A stretch of DNA of 64,000 nucleotides, taken from contig JAGGNK010007559.1 in NCBI GenBank assembly GCA_017590115.1, positions 6,922,641 to 6,986,640 of the forward strand, given 5' to 3'. Shown one piece after another: positions 34,101 to 41,253 of this stretch. The number at the start of each line of letters is the position of its first letter. The first letter of the stretch is position 1. This DNA is from Montifringilla adamsi (lineage: Eukaryota > Chordata > Aves > Passeriformes > Passeridae). The position numbers and the translations under genes were made by a program. The notes under the pieces were generated by a model. That model was not told the DNA's origin. It saw only the letters and a list, made by a program, of their open reading frames with translations, and did not search any database.

Positions 34101-35541
34101 ACTTCACCCCTCTGGGCGAGCAGGAGGAGGAGAGCCATGAGCACCCCAGCCTGCACACACTGCCCAGCCATGGCACACCAGCTTAGGGCATGGGGCTGCG
34201 TCAGCCACCAAGACACTCATGTCCTGACGTTATTTATTGCCTTGGGGGTCTCCTTCAACCCATCCACATAGACAGATTGCTCTTGTTCAGCTCAGGGACC
34301 CTGTACAGGCACAGACCCTGAGCAGCAGAGGCAATGGCACCCAGTACCTTCACCCAGGGAAGGAGCACCAGATCCCCCTGTTCTGGAGAGGAGGTGGCTT
34401 CTGAAAGCCCAGCAGTTGAGATTTGCAAACTTCTGGCCCAGTCAAAGCTTTCCAGTAGATGACCCAGGGGAGCTGATCCCCTCCTCACGTTTATAATCCT
34501 CAGCCTAACTCGGGTTTCTCCGCGCCAGTCTCTCCGCTCTGAGCTGCTCCTAAGAAGCCTTAAAGCTTCTCCTGCCCGAGTTTCCTCTCTCCCTCCTCCA
34601 GACAGCTTATTCCCCTTCAGCTTTCCCACCCAACCCCCATGAGACCCCCCATGATGAGCCACCTTGGCAGAGGTATCCACACTCCCACATCCTGGGCAGC
34701 CAGGGTGCACCTTCCCCCAGCCAGACATGGCATCCAGAGCCCTTTTATTTACTTTTCCCAGTTTCCTTCTCTTCGTCTGTCAGGAGAAACAACCAGGAGC
34801 TCAGCTCCATACACGGGCTCCATGGCACTGGCCATGATCTCATCCACCTTTCCACCCTCCCCATCTCCTCCAGACACCATGCAGCGTCTGCAGCACCCCG
34901 GTGCCCTTGGGGACCTCCCCGAGCCCTCCGTTCACTCCAAGCTCTGCTTGCTGCTGACCTTTCTGAGAGCACAAGCAAGAAAACAGCCCTGCGGAAGGGT
35001 TAAACATTACCAGACTGAAATTCAAGGCTTGACGATTGGTTCCAGTCGACTGGCTGGGACGATAATTTTTCACAAGATAAACACGGCTGGGAGTGAGCAG
35101 CAACCGCTAAAGACCCTTTGTAGCAGCGTCCCCCCCAAAGTGGTTCACTTCCCCCCACCACGGCTGCTTCCCTTCATCCATCCCTGCTCAGTGGCCCACA
35201 CTCCAGGGCCCCTGGCCCCGAGCCCAAGGGGAACCCCAGCTCAGCTGCAGGATTGCTTACAGCCCAGTCATTCATCCGCACGGGCTGTGCTTGCACTCCC
35301 GCCTCCAGCCGCAGCATAACTCATGCGCCGGGGGTCAGAGCCAGCACTTGCACCCCGGCTTGGCCAGCACTGAGACTCGCACCCCGGGACTGGCAGGAGT
35401 GCCAAGCCACGGAGAAGGAGCCCACGGCTCTCTGCCCAGGTACTCACTGCTCTTGGACGCCTTGATCTTGGCCACCAGTTTCTGCACGCCAGGTACGTCC
35501 CCGTTCTTCACGGCCTGGATCAGCTCCTGCTCACGCCCCAT
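7025..35541 (-). CDS. CASKIN2: CASKIN2-type scaffold protein (20 coding exons, 1,478 aa)
   Basis: Complete gene on the minus strand. Twenty coding exons with GT-AG borders join to 4,437 nt without a frame break. Domains in order: N-terminus [15 protein letters not shown]; six ankyrin repeats (~49-255); SH3 (~284-347); a Ser/Gly stretch with [20 protein letters not shown]; two SAM domains (~502-575 and ~580-645); a long Pro/Ser-rich linker with [10 protein letters not shown] (~990) and RRRTVSEPS (~1115); and the C-terminal caskin motif [20 protein letters not shown]. Caskins are cytoplasmic scaffolds whose SAM domains oligomerise; CASKIN1 binds CASK, while CASKIN2 is reported not to and is linked to endothelial quiescence (from memory). 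[11 protein letters not shown], the serine stretch and the TMEM94 neighbour favour CASKIN2 over CASKIN1. It is longer than mammalian CASKIN2 (about 1,200 aa), the excess lying mainly in the exon 18 linker. The start at 35541 has G at -3 and +4. Confidence 0.93.
7355..7673 (-). CDS. CASKIN2: CASKIN2 coding exon 19
   Basis: 319 nt, [20 protein letters not shown] to the helical [19 protein letters not shown] and EEAER. Acceptor TTTGCAG after a pyrimidine tract, donor GTGAGG. The preceding 114-nt intron is open in frame. Confidence 0.93.
7788..9932 (-). CDS. CASKIN2: CASKIN2 coding exon 18 (SAM2 end and long Pro/Ser-rich linker)
   Basis: 2,145 nt giant exon. It starts [20 protein letters not shown], then [17 protein letters not shown], several SQES/SQD serine motifs, [62 protein letters not shown] and [20 protein letters not shown], and it ends near VVRTPTP. 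Acceptor CTGCAG; donor GTATGG (plus CCATAC at 7782-7787). Many S/T-P and R-x-x-S sites suggest heavy phosphorylation (inference). Confidence 0.95.
10261..10399 (-). CDS. CASKIN2: CASKIN2 coding exon 17 (SAM2)
   Basis: 139 nt, [20 protein letters not shown] to [11 protein letters not shown]. Acceptor TTCCAG, donor GTGAGT. Confidence 0.95.
10610..10711 (-). CDS. CASKIN2: CASKIN2 coding exon 16 (SAM1 end)
   Basis: 102 nt, [20 protein letters not shown] to AEWLPNYIP. Acceptor CCTTAG, donor GTGAGT. Confidence 0.95.
10814..10924 (-). CDS. CASKIN2: CASKIN2 coding exon 15 (SAM1)
   Basis: 111 nt, [20 protein letters not shown] to PTISRMTPE, phase 0 at both ends. Acceptor TCCCAG, donor GTGAGG. Confidence 0.95.
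11142..11236 (-). CDS. CASKIN2: CASKIN2 coding exon 14 (before SAM1)
   Basis: 95 nt, [18 protein letters not shown] to [10 protein letters not shown], the conserved entry into SAM1. Acceptor TGCCAG, donor GTAACT. Confidence 0.92.
11346..11421 (-). CDS. CASKIN2: CASKIN2 coding exon 13 (linker)
   Basis: 76 nt, [20 protein letters not shown] to TSLA. Acceptor TCTCAG, donor GTGAGG; it fits the reading phase of both neighbours exactly. Confidence 0.85.
11874..11995 (-). CDS. CASKIN2: CASKIN2 coding exon 12 (Ser/Gly-rich)
   Basis: 122 nt, [20 protein letters not shown] to ILIENAR. This serine-rich stretch is strongly conserved in CASKIN2. Acceptor AAGCAG, donor GTAGGC. Confidence 0.95.
12404..12586 (-). 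CDS. CASKIN2: CASKIN2 coding exon 11 (Pro-rich linker)
   Basis: 183 nt, low-complexity Pro/Ala/Gly linker beginning [17 protein letters not shown] and ending GPDSS. It is poorly conserved; placement rests on the borders (acceptor ATGCAG, donor GTCAGG) and frame. Confidence 0.88.
12821..12938 (-). CDS. CASKIN2: CASKIN2 coding exon 10 (SH3, second half)
   Basis: 118 nt, [20 protein letters not shown] to the GYFPPSI strand and SKRTG. Acceptor TGGCAG, donor GTCAGT. Confidence 0.95.
13025..13119 (-). CDS. CASKIN2: CASKIN2 coding exon 9 (SH3, first half)
   Basis: 95 nt, [19 protein letters not shown] to AGDVIT. The SH3 ALYDY position reads ALKDFW, an atypical ligand surface, as in caskins generally. 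Acceptor CTTCAG, donor GTGAGG. Confidence 0.95.
13405..13513 (-). CDS. CASKIN2: CASKIN2 coding exon 8 (end of ankyrin block)
   Basis: 109 nt, [19 protein letters not shown] to IKQLLR. Acceptor GGACAG, donor GTGAGG. Confidence 0.95.
13647..13755 (-). CDS. CASKIN2: CASKIN2 coding exon 7 (ankyrin repeats 5-6)
   Basis: 109 nt, [20 protein letters not shown] to VVRLLLE. Acceptor TACCAG, donor GTGAGC. Confidence 0.95.
13947..14077 (-). CDS. CASKIN2: CASKIN2 coding exon 6 (ankyrin repeats 4-5)
   Basis: 131 nt, [17 protein letters not shown] to KNGHKEIIR. Acceptor ATGCAG, donor GTAATT. Confidence 0.95.
14947..15042 (-). CDS. CASKIN2: CASKIN2 coding exon 5 (ankyrin repeats 3-4)
   Basis: 96 nt, [12 protein letters not shown] to CEFGRLK, phase 0 at both ends. 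Acceptor CCTGCAG, donor GTGGGT. Confidence 0.95.
15182..15327 (-). CDS. CASKIN2: CASKIN2 coding exon 4 (ankyrin repeats 2-3)
   Basis: 146 nt, beginning [17 protein letters not shown] and ending GHYEV. Acceptor CCCACAG, donor GTAAGT. Confidence 0.95.
15428..15525 (-). CDS. CASKIN2: CASKIN2 coding exon 3 (ankyrin repeat 1)
   Basis: 98 nt, beginning [15 protein letters not shown]. Acceptor CCACAG, donor GTAAGG. Confidence 0.95.
15526..17436 (-). other. CASKIN2 intron 2
   Basis: 1.9-kb intron with no exon recognised. It is C-rich from 15,550 to 16,650, then sharply A/T-rich at 16,690-17,010 with homeodomain-like words, which could be a conserved non-coding element. Confidence 0.5.
17437..17488 (-). 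CDS. CASKIN2: CASKIN2 coding exon 2
   Basis: 52 nt encoding [18 protein letters not shown]. Acceptor CTCTGCAG, donor GTGAGT. Separated from exon 1 by ~18 kb. Confidence 0.93.
17948..18075. repeat. 64-bp tandem duplication
   Basis: AAGGATTGTGCTACCTTGG at 17948 recurs as AAGGATTGTGCCATCTTGG at 18012. Both copies continue through a similar C/T-rich stretch to a GGGACC end. Two diverged copies, period 64. Confidence 0.7.
18465..18481 (+). repeat. Poly-G homopolymer (17 G)
   Basis: Uninterrupted run of 17 G within CASKIN2 intron 1. Such runs can form G-quadruplexes and are prone to length errors in sequencing. Confidence 0.9.
18681..18775. promoter_or_regulatory. Candidate intronic enhancer (POU, homeobox and forkhead words)
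   Basis: Within about 95 bp: an octamer ATGCAAAT at 18689-18696, TAATTAA at 18700-18706, a forkhead word TGTAAACA at 18753-18760 and a second TAATTAA at 18764-18770. The A/T-rich block stands out from its GC-rich surroundings. Function is inferred from motif density only. Confidence 0.35.
20430..21090. promoter_or_regulatory. CpG island inside CASKIN2 intron 1
   Basis: Dense CG dinucleotides and C/G runs, with GGCCGGCC-type words at ~20,670 and ~20,920. On the minus strand a consensus donor GCGG|GTGAGG lies at 20939-20945, so an alternative CASKIN2 first exon could end at 20,945. Long open frames here are by-products of GC content. Confidence 0.45.
21535..21690. repeat. Decayed minisatellite
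   Basis: A degenerate array of units resembling CATGAGCATCCCTGT and variants (ATGAGCCTCCCTGTG, CATGAACATCCCTGT, CCATGAGCATCCCTG), spaced irregularly at 25-40 bp. It is not coding. Confidence 0.5.
27211..27294. repeat. Two-copy diverged direct repeat (~43 bp)
   Basis: ATCACAATACAACT at 27211 and ATCACAATGCAACTT at 27256 both continue to GGAGCTGGATCTGA. A small local duplication in the intron. Confidence 0.65.
35448..35541 (-). CDS. CASKIN2: CASKIN2 coding exon 1
   Basis: Residues 1-32, [15 protein letters not shown] onward. Donor GTGAGT (plus ACTCAC at 35442-35447). The exon's 5' limit is unclear: no convincing splice acceptor lies just upstream of the ATG. Confidence 0.93.
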
Positions 35542-35591
35542 CGCAGGCAGATGAGAGCAGTGGCAATGTAGAAACCCTCAGATCCCAGAGG

Positions 35592-35597
35592 TTTATA
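35592..35597 (-). promoter_or_regulatory. TATA-like box upstream of CASKIN2 start codon
   Basis: The minus strand reads CTTTATAAAC about 50 bases before the ATG at 35541, which would place a start site near 35,565. With no good acceptor at this exon, a TATA-driven short transcript is one option; the other is a 5' UTR spliced from the CpG island at ~38 kb. Confidence 0.25.
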
Positions 35598-36651
35598 AAG
35601 CCATGGGAATAAGCCCCTAATTCCTCAAAACACACTTTGATGAGAGGGGAAATCCAGGAAGAAAGACACTTTACAATCCCACAGGGCATAAAAACCAGAA
35701 GGAAGAAGTCTTTCTGTTAAGGGTAGAAGTCCCTTTCTGCATCAGGAGGAGCAGGACCCAGATGGGGTTTGGTTGGAGAACATACAATCAGTTAAAACAA
35801 AAATTACTTCAGTGCTCGGGGACAGGCTCCCAGCAGCACCAGAGCTCTGTGAGACAAAGCCAAGCAGCAAGGGGCAGGATGTTCAGCGCAGGCAGCATTG
35901 GGATGCCCTCAGCCTCTCACAGCATTCCTGGAGCCAGAGGTGGTGTGCTTTGCTCCCTTCAGCAGGCTCTGCTGCGTTGACGAGTCCCTAATTCATCCCA
36001 AAGGGATTACGGGCTCGTTGCCATCTGGAAGTTATAGATCCTCCCTCTCTGGTGCTCATTAGCCCCTTCGTTTCGGCATTCCTCTCGGTGACGGCACTGT
36101 AGGCACGCTGGGGAGCCCCGTGCACGGCCGAGCCCCGGCACGGCAGCCCGGGACCTGCGGAGGGAAGAGCAGAGTCAGCCCCCAAAGGCCATTTACCTCC
36201 CGGCTCCGTCGCGACAGCTTTTGTATCCGTGCTGAAGAACGAATACTTTGACTATATTTAGCCCTGGAGGGACTTGGCTCATCCTTATGTTAAATGGAGA
36301 GGGAAGAACCTGTGAAGGAAACCTCCCGAGGATGCTGCCCCCGGAGCGGGACAGGGCACAGCTCCTTCCCTGCCCTCCCGGGGCCAGACACAACACCTCC
36401 TCCCAGAGGGCAGCACACAGGGCTTGGGGCACACGACGTCTCCCCCTCTCCTTTCCCGGCGGCAGCACACAAGGAATGGAGCTGGGAAGGTTTAGCCAAA
36501 GCTCTCTGCAGCCCACGGGAGTGGGTCAGCCTGCCTCACACTCTTCTCGTCCTGTGCAAGGATAAACCCTCACCCTCCCAACCTCCTGGGATGCTCAATG
36601 CCCTGCGACCCGAGACACTTCTTCACAGTTCAGGAGCTCTCTCTGGCCCCA

Positions 36652-36745
36652 GTGAGGAGCTGGGTGTAATTCAGCAAGACACCCTGTGAGGAGCTGGGTG
36701 TAATTCAGCAAGACACCCTGTGAGGAGCTGGGTGTAATTCAGCAA
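36652..36745. repeat. 34-bp tandem repeat (about 2.8 copies)
   Basis: Copies start at 36652, 36686 and 36720, each with GTGAGGAGCTGGGTGTAATT. The first two are identical over 34 bp; the third diverges after CAGCAA. Confidence 0.9.
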
Positions 36746-38049
36746 CACAACTGTGTTCACAACAGGATCAAGGTCATATCCTGGCCAGCCACGGTACCTG
36801 GAGAGGGCATGGGGTCCCGCAGAAGCACTACACATGTCCCAGCCTGTGCTCCCACACTGCACCCGGGCTGCCCAAACTGTGTGGCAAGAAAATCCCTCCT
36901 AGTTCAGGGCCGTGCATCTGGCAGGCTGCTCCGACATCGGGGAGGAGCGTGCGTGCAGGAGAGCAGGGAGCACACACCGTGCCAGCTGCAAGGCTATTGC
37001 CAGATCACCCCACAACTTCCCTTCTGCCCATCCAGAAGGCATCAGAACCAGCTGAGGGCTCAGTGGAGTCTCCCTTCCTAGAGTGCTCGCCCTCCACAGT
37101 TTATGTAACAGCGGGTGTTGCTTCCTCCGAGCAATCGAGGTCACTGTTCAGAGCATGGAAATCACAGGCGAGACAAGGCAACAATGACAGGTCCTGTCGG
37201 GGTGGGGGCAAAACCAGAAGGAGAATCCCATGGCACAGCATTGCTCAGCCGGGAGCTGCAGTTCCCCATAAACCTCATGGCTTCCCCGCGTTCCTGCGCT
37301 CCCCAGGGTGCAGCAGCACAGGGCAGATGAAAATATGATCCTCAGGTACTGGCTTAGCTTCTGGGACAAGGGGGTGTGTGATTCCCACACCAGGCTGGGG
37401 GGCTCTCCCCCCACCCACAGCTCATTTAGCTGATGAATCCCTCAGCACCGAAGCTGCCCATCGGGGTCAGCTGTCACCTCCCCTCGTCCTGGGGCACCTG
37501 CACAACCTTATCTACCTTACAACAAAGTTTCAGCCACTTGACTCAGACTAACCTCTCGTTGCAAACAAATCCCCTCCCGAAACCTCCTGTGTCGCACCGT
37601 CTCCAGAATTATTTCGTTTAACCCTGTGCACTGCATCCAACTCTGCGCTGCCCCTCAAAAGCACTCACAAGAAGCGAACGTGAGGCGGTGAGACGACTTT
37701 ATATTTGAAAAGTCTGCCCGCTCTCTCGGAAAACGGCCCCCGTGCTGCTGCCTCGGCTCCCGGAACACGCGGGGCTCAGCGGGCAACTCGGAGGGACCGA
37801 GAGCTCCGAAAGCCGACCTGCACCTCCTCAGCCTCCCCAGACAGGAGCAGCGAAGGTAAAATTCCAGAAACGCTCAAAGCTGGAAAAGCAACAGCAAAAC
37901 ATCCCTCCCACACGAGCAGAGCTGAGCCTCCAGCCCAGGAATCCACCTGGAGAACCAAAGTATCCCAAACATTCCCGCAGCCAACGGCAACGCCGGGGGA
38001 AAAAAGGAGGGAGAAGAGGGGAGAAAAAACCCCAAACAAACCCAAACCA

Positions 38050-39100
38050 GTTACGTAAGTGGCGGAGGAAAGATGCAAAGGAGCTGCAAGCACCCAGCCG
38101 GGTCCCGAGGGGCGGTGGGGGCAGCTCGGCTCCCCCGGGAGGCTCCAGCCCCGCTGCGGGCGCGCCCGGGCCCCCCTCGCCGCCCGCCCGGCCGCGCCTC
38201 CGCGTCCCGCGCCCCGAGACCCCCGGGCGGGGCGGCTCCTTCCTCCGGGCGCGCTCGGGGGGATTTTTGCCCCCACCGAGGCGAGTTGTTCCGCGGCTCC
38301 TGGGGCGAGTTGTTCCGCCGGCCCCACTCACCTGGCGGCGTTCCCAGCCCGCCGCACCGGGGCGAACCGAACCGCGCCGGAGCGAACCGACGGCACCGGA
38401 CCGGACCCGCCCGCGCCGTGCGGAGCCGCTCCGGACCGCGGCGCACCGAGCAGTGCCGAGCGCAGCCCGGCCCGGCCCGGCCGCAACTTCTCGAGCCGCG
38501 CGGAGCGGGAGCGGGGCCGGTACCGGAGCGCAGCCGCGGGTCCCGCCGAGCAGGCGGCGCGGCACTCGGCAAAGTCCCGCTCGGGCCGGCCCCGTCCCGG
38601 CAGGAAATCCCTCCCCGGCCCGGCCTGATTGGAAAAGCCCGGCGGGTTGTGCGGCGGGGCCGGGCCGGGGCGGCTGTCACTCACCGTGATGCGGCGTGCA
38701 GCGGGGCAGGGGCCGGGCCGCCCATCCCGCCGCACCGGCACCGCTCCGCCCCCGGTCGGGGCTGCCCCGGGCTCCCGGGCATCGGCTCGCTTGGAAGGGG
38801 GTCCGGCGGGACGCACAGCGCGGTCCGGTACTGGCGATGAGGAGCGGGACCGGCGTGGTACGTGACCGACCCGCTGCTCCGGGACCGGCGGGGTTCAGGA
38901 CCGGACTGGTGGGAGGTTCCCCATTCTCCATCCAGGACCGAGCCAGTGGTTCGGGGCCGGCTCCCTTGGGAATCCTCCATCCTCCTCAATCCAGCTCCGA
39001 GCCGATGGTCTGGGACGGCATCGTACGGGACCGACCTAGTGCTTGATCCGGGCTTGGTCCGGTGCTACTGGACGGGCCTCGGGGCGAGGCCCCCCATCAC
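38050..39100 (-). promoter_or_regulatory. CASKIN2 promoter CpG island with candidate non-coding first exons
   Basis: Very high GC and CpG density. Two consensus minus-strand donors fit non-coding first exons: GCCAG|GTGAGT with exon edge at 38,332, and CACG|GTGAGT with exon edge at 38,685. Both would splice toward the ATG exon at 35.5 kb. The outer part (38,820-39,090) is filled with degenerate CGGGACCGG words. No TATA box is evident here. Confidence 0.55.
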
Positions 39101-39359
39101 CGATCCAGGAGCAGCACGGTGCTCTGGGAACCAGCCCTCCCTCCCTTTCAGCCCCCCCCAGCCCTTTGCCCACTCCGCCCCCAGCCCCTTTGGCAGAGGG
39201 GCTGCATAATGCCACTGATAGCACCCATGGGACCAAAATCCAGCGATCCCCAGCTGTCCAAGCCCCAAATTAATCCTACACTCACAAAGCACTAAAACCA
39301 CCAAAAATCACCCATTTCTGCCAATCTTCAGCAGAAGCAGCAGAGACAAGTGCTCCTTC

Positions 39360-39850
39360 GAGCACAGTTATTTTAAAACAAGAGATTGTCTAATAAAGCT
39401 GGACAGTTTTTGTTGCATGATACTGCTGGATTATCATCAACTAATCAGATTAAAAACACACGGAGGCTTTGGTTTTATTCACTAAATGGCCAGCCCATGG
39501 CTCCCTGGGGGAGTTGCAAAGATCCCACACCTCTTCAAACCAGGCCCCCGAGACATTTCACTAAATGATGGTTTCATGAGCAGCCCCAATGAGGGGGATC
39601 CTTGGCAAGGAGGAGGGACTGATGTCTGCAGACACACCCTGTCTTTTCAGCTCGGGAATAAAGAGATTATTATGCACATCTAATTATAAATGTCAACATT
39701 TTATGGCTGCTATGCTGAAGCATGAAGCTCTAAGTAGCCCTGCTAGAAAGGGCTGTGAAGTGAAAGGTCTTGTTATTCCTCCTCTGAGTTTTCCCAGAGC
39801 TTGTAAAGTGCAGTGACATTTATAATAATCCCCTGAATTTATTTGGCACC
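39360..39850. promoter_or_regulatory. Candidate conserved non-coding block
   Basis: A/T-rich island just outside the CASKIN2 CpG island, with GGATTATCATCA, CTAATCAGATTA, TCTAATTATAAATG and ATAATAATCCCC. These look like homeodomain/OTX sites. Inferred from motifs only. Confidence 0.25.
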
Positions 39851-41219
39851 TTTGGTCCTTCTAAGGATCTTAATTGAGCTTTGCAGCTCCCTGAGCACAG
39901 ACTAAACCCACTTTGCAAAAGAGGAGCCCAGGTCCTGTTTGGTACAAAATGTGTGTCCCATTTCAGGCAGGGGAAGGACTTTTTCACCCCAACGACCTCC
40001 AGCACATGCTGTTACACCACAGTAAGGGCACAGCACCCTGACATCCCCAGCCAAAGGTTATGCTGCTGCAGCCACACTCGAGTGGCTAAAGCTGGGTAAT
40101 TCAAACTTTAATCTCTGGTGTCACACCAGCCTTTTGAATGGAGGGTGCCACTGGAGGGGTTTACTAGAAATCAACAATTTCTAGTGCAACCTTCAAACAA
40201 TTAACCACATATTGCCAGTCCTGACATTGCACCAAAGCCCAGCACCTTCCCTCTATGCAGGGAGTGGAGCTGAGAGGAGCAGGCAGCAGCCCCCATTTCC
40301 CCCCTGAATCCCAATTTTCCAGCCACTCTTGAAGGTTGAACAGCTAGTTGGTGACACCAGCATAAAGAGCTGCCAGTGGCTTCAGCCGTGTCCACCTTGC
40401 AGAGCTGACAGACCCCCCGCCATGACATTTATTCCCCTGTGCCTGCAGAGCAGGTGCTGACAGCATCGACTGAGTTTTCACTGCAGAGAAAGTCTTTTAA
40501 CAATTCGCCCCCTTCTATGCACTGGTACGAGATGTTTTAGAATCTAGGGGGTTTCAAGGTGCAGGCACCTTGTGTGGGCAGCTCTGCCCTCAGCCTCTGC
40601 AGAAAGGTGCCCAAGGCAGCACTGACTTGTGTTCCCCACTTTGGCTGAGGGGCCCGGGGGCTCCAGCCGGGTCGGGCTGCTCAGTTCTGCGGGGCCCCGG
40701 TTCCTGCCTGCAGCTCCTCAGGTCGATGTTGCCATCTAGAGGTCCCTGCTACGGCGATCGTCTCCTTGTAAAGTATTGGAAAGGAGGTTGTTGTTTTTTG
40801 GTTTTTTTTTTTAAATTCAATGCAACAATTCAGAGCAGTTTTATTAGGTTAGCCCATGTCTTGGGTGGCTGCAGCTCATCCTGGCTTGTCTCACAGCTCC
40901 TGCACCTGTGCAAACCCCTGCTTTCTACTCTGACATTATTTTGGGATGGGGTAAAACACTCAAAGCTATGCATTTGCTGCCCAGCATGGAAGCAGCCACA
41001 CTGGCAGAAGCAATACACACAGTGGTATCCACAGCAGCTTCATGGCCAGTGCTGGCTCCAAGTGAGGCTGTGACAGACATGGCTCCAAATTTTGGAGTGC
41101 AAGACTCCCAGTCCCAAATCTCACCCATGAAAACCAAACTTGGAAGTTCATGGCCATTTCATCCTCATTGAGGGGGAAGGAAGGCCCGTACCAGACATCC
41201 AAAACATTTAAAGTATGTT

Positions 41220-41253
41220 ATGAACCAGCTGGATGGATGAACCAGCTGGATGG
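41220..41253. repeat. 17-bp direct repeat, two copies
   Basis: GAACCAGCTGGATGGAT is repeated head-to-tail, each copy carrying a CAGCTG E-box. Confidence 0.7.

Larger units (their letters stand above)
17489..35447 (-). other. CASKIN2 intron 1 (about 18 kb)
   Basis: The space between coding exons 1 and 2. No exon with support from homology or splice pairing was found on either strand. It holds a 64-bp tandem duplication (17,948-18,075), a poly-G run (18,465), a homeobox/POU/forkhead site cluster (18,680-18,775), a CpG island (20,430-21,090) and a decayed minisatellite (21,535-21,690). The rest is ordinary GC-rich intron. Confidence 0.6.
35542..38331 (-). other. CASKIN2 5' region between start codon and upstream CpG island
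   Basis: No coding exon is recognised. A possible non-coding exon ends at a minus-strand donor GTAAAT (plus ATTTAC at 36191-36196). A 34-bp tandem repeat lies at 36,652-36,745. The rest appears to be 5' UTR intron. Confidence 0.4.

Noticed and set aside
36191..36260. Possible CASKIN2 non-coding exon ending at a GTAAAT donor
   Set aside because: Single weak donor with no paired acceptor; kept only as a remark in the 5' region.
37742..38689. Long Arg/Pro-rich open frames on both strands in the CASKIN2 promoter island
   Set aside because: Overlapping open frames in several frames at once are a composition effect; no recognisable domain.
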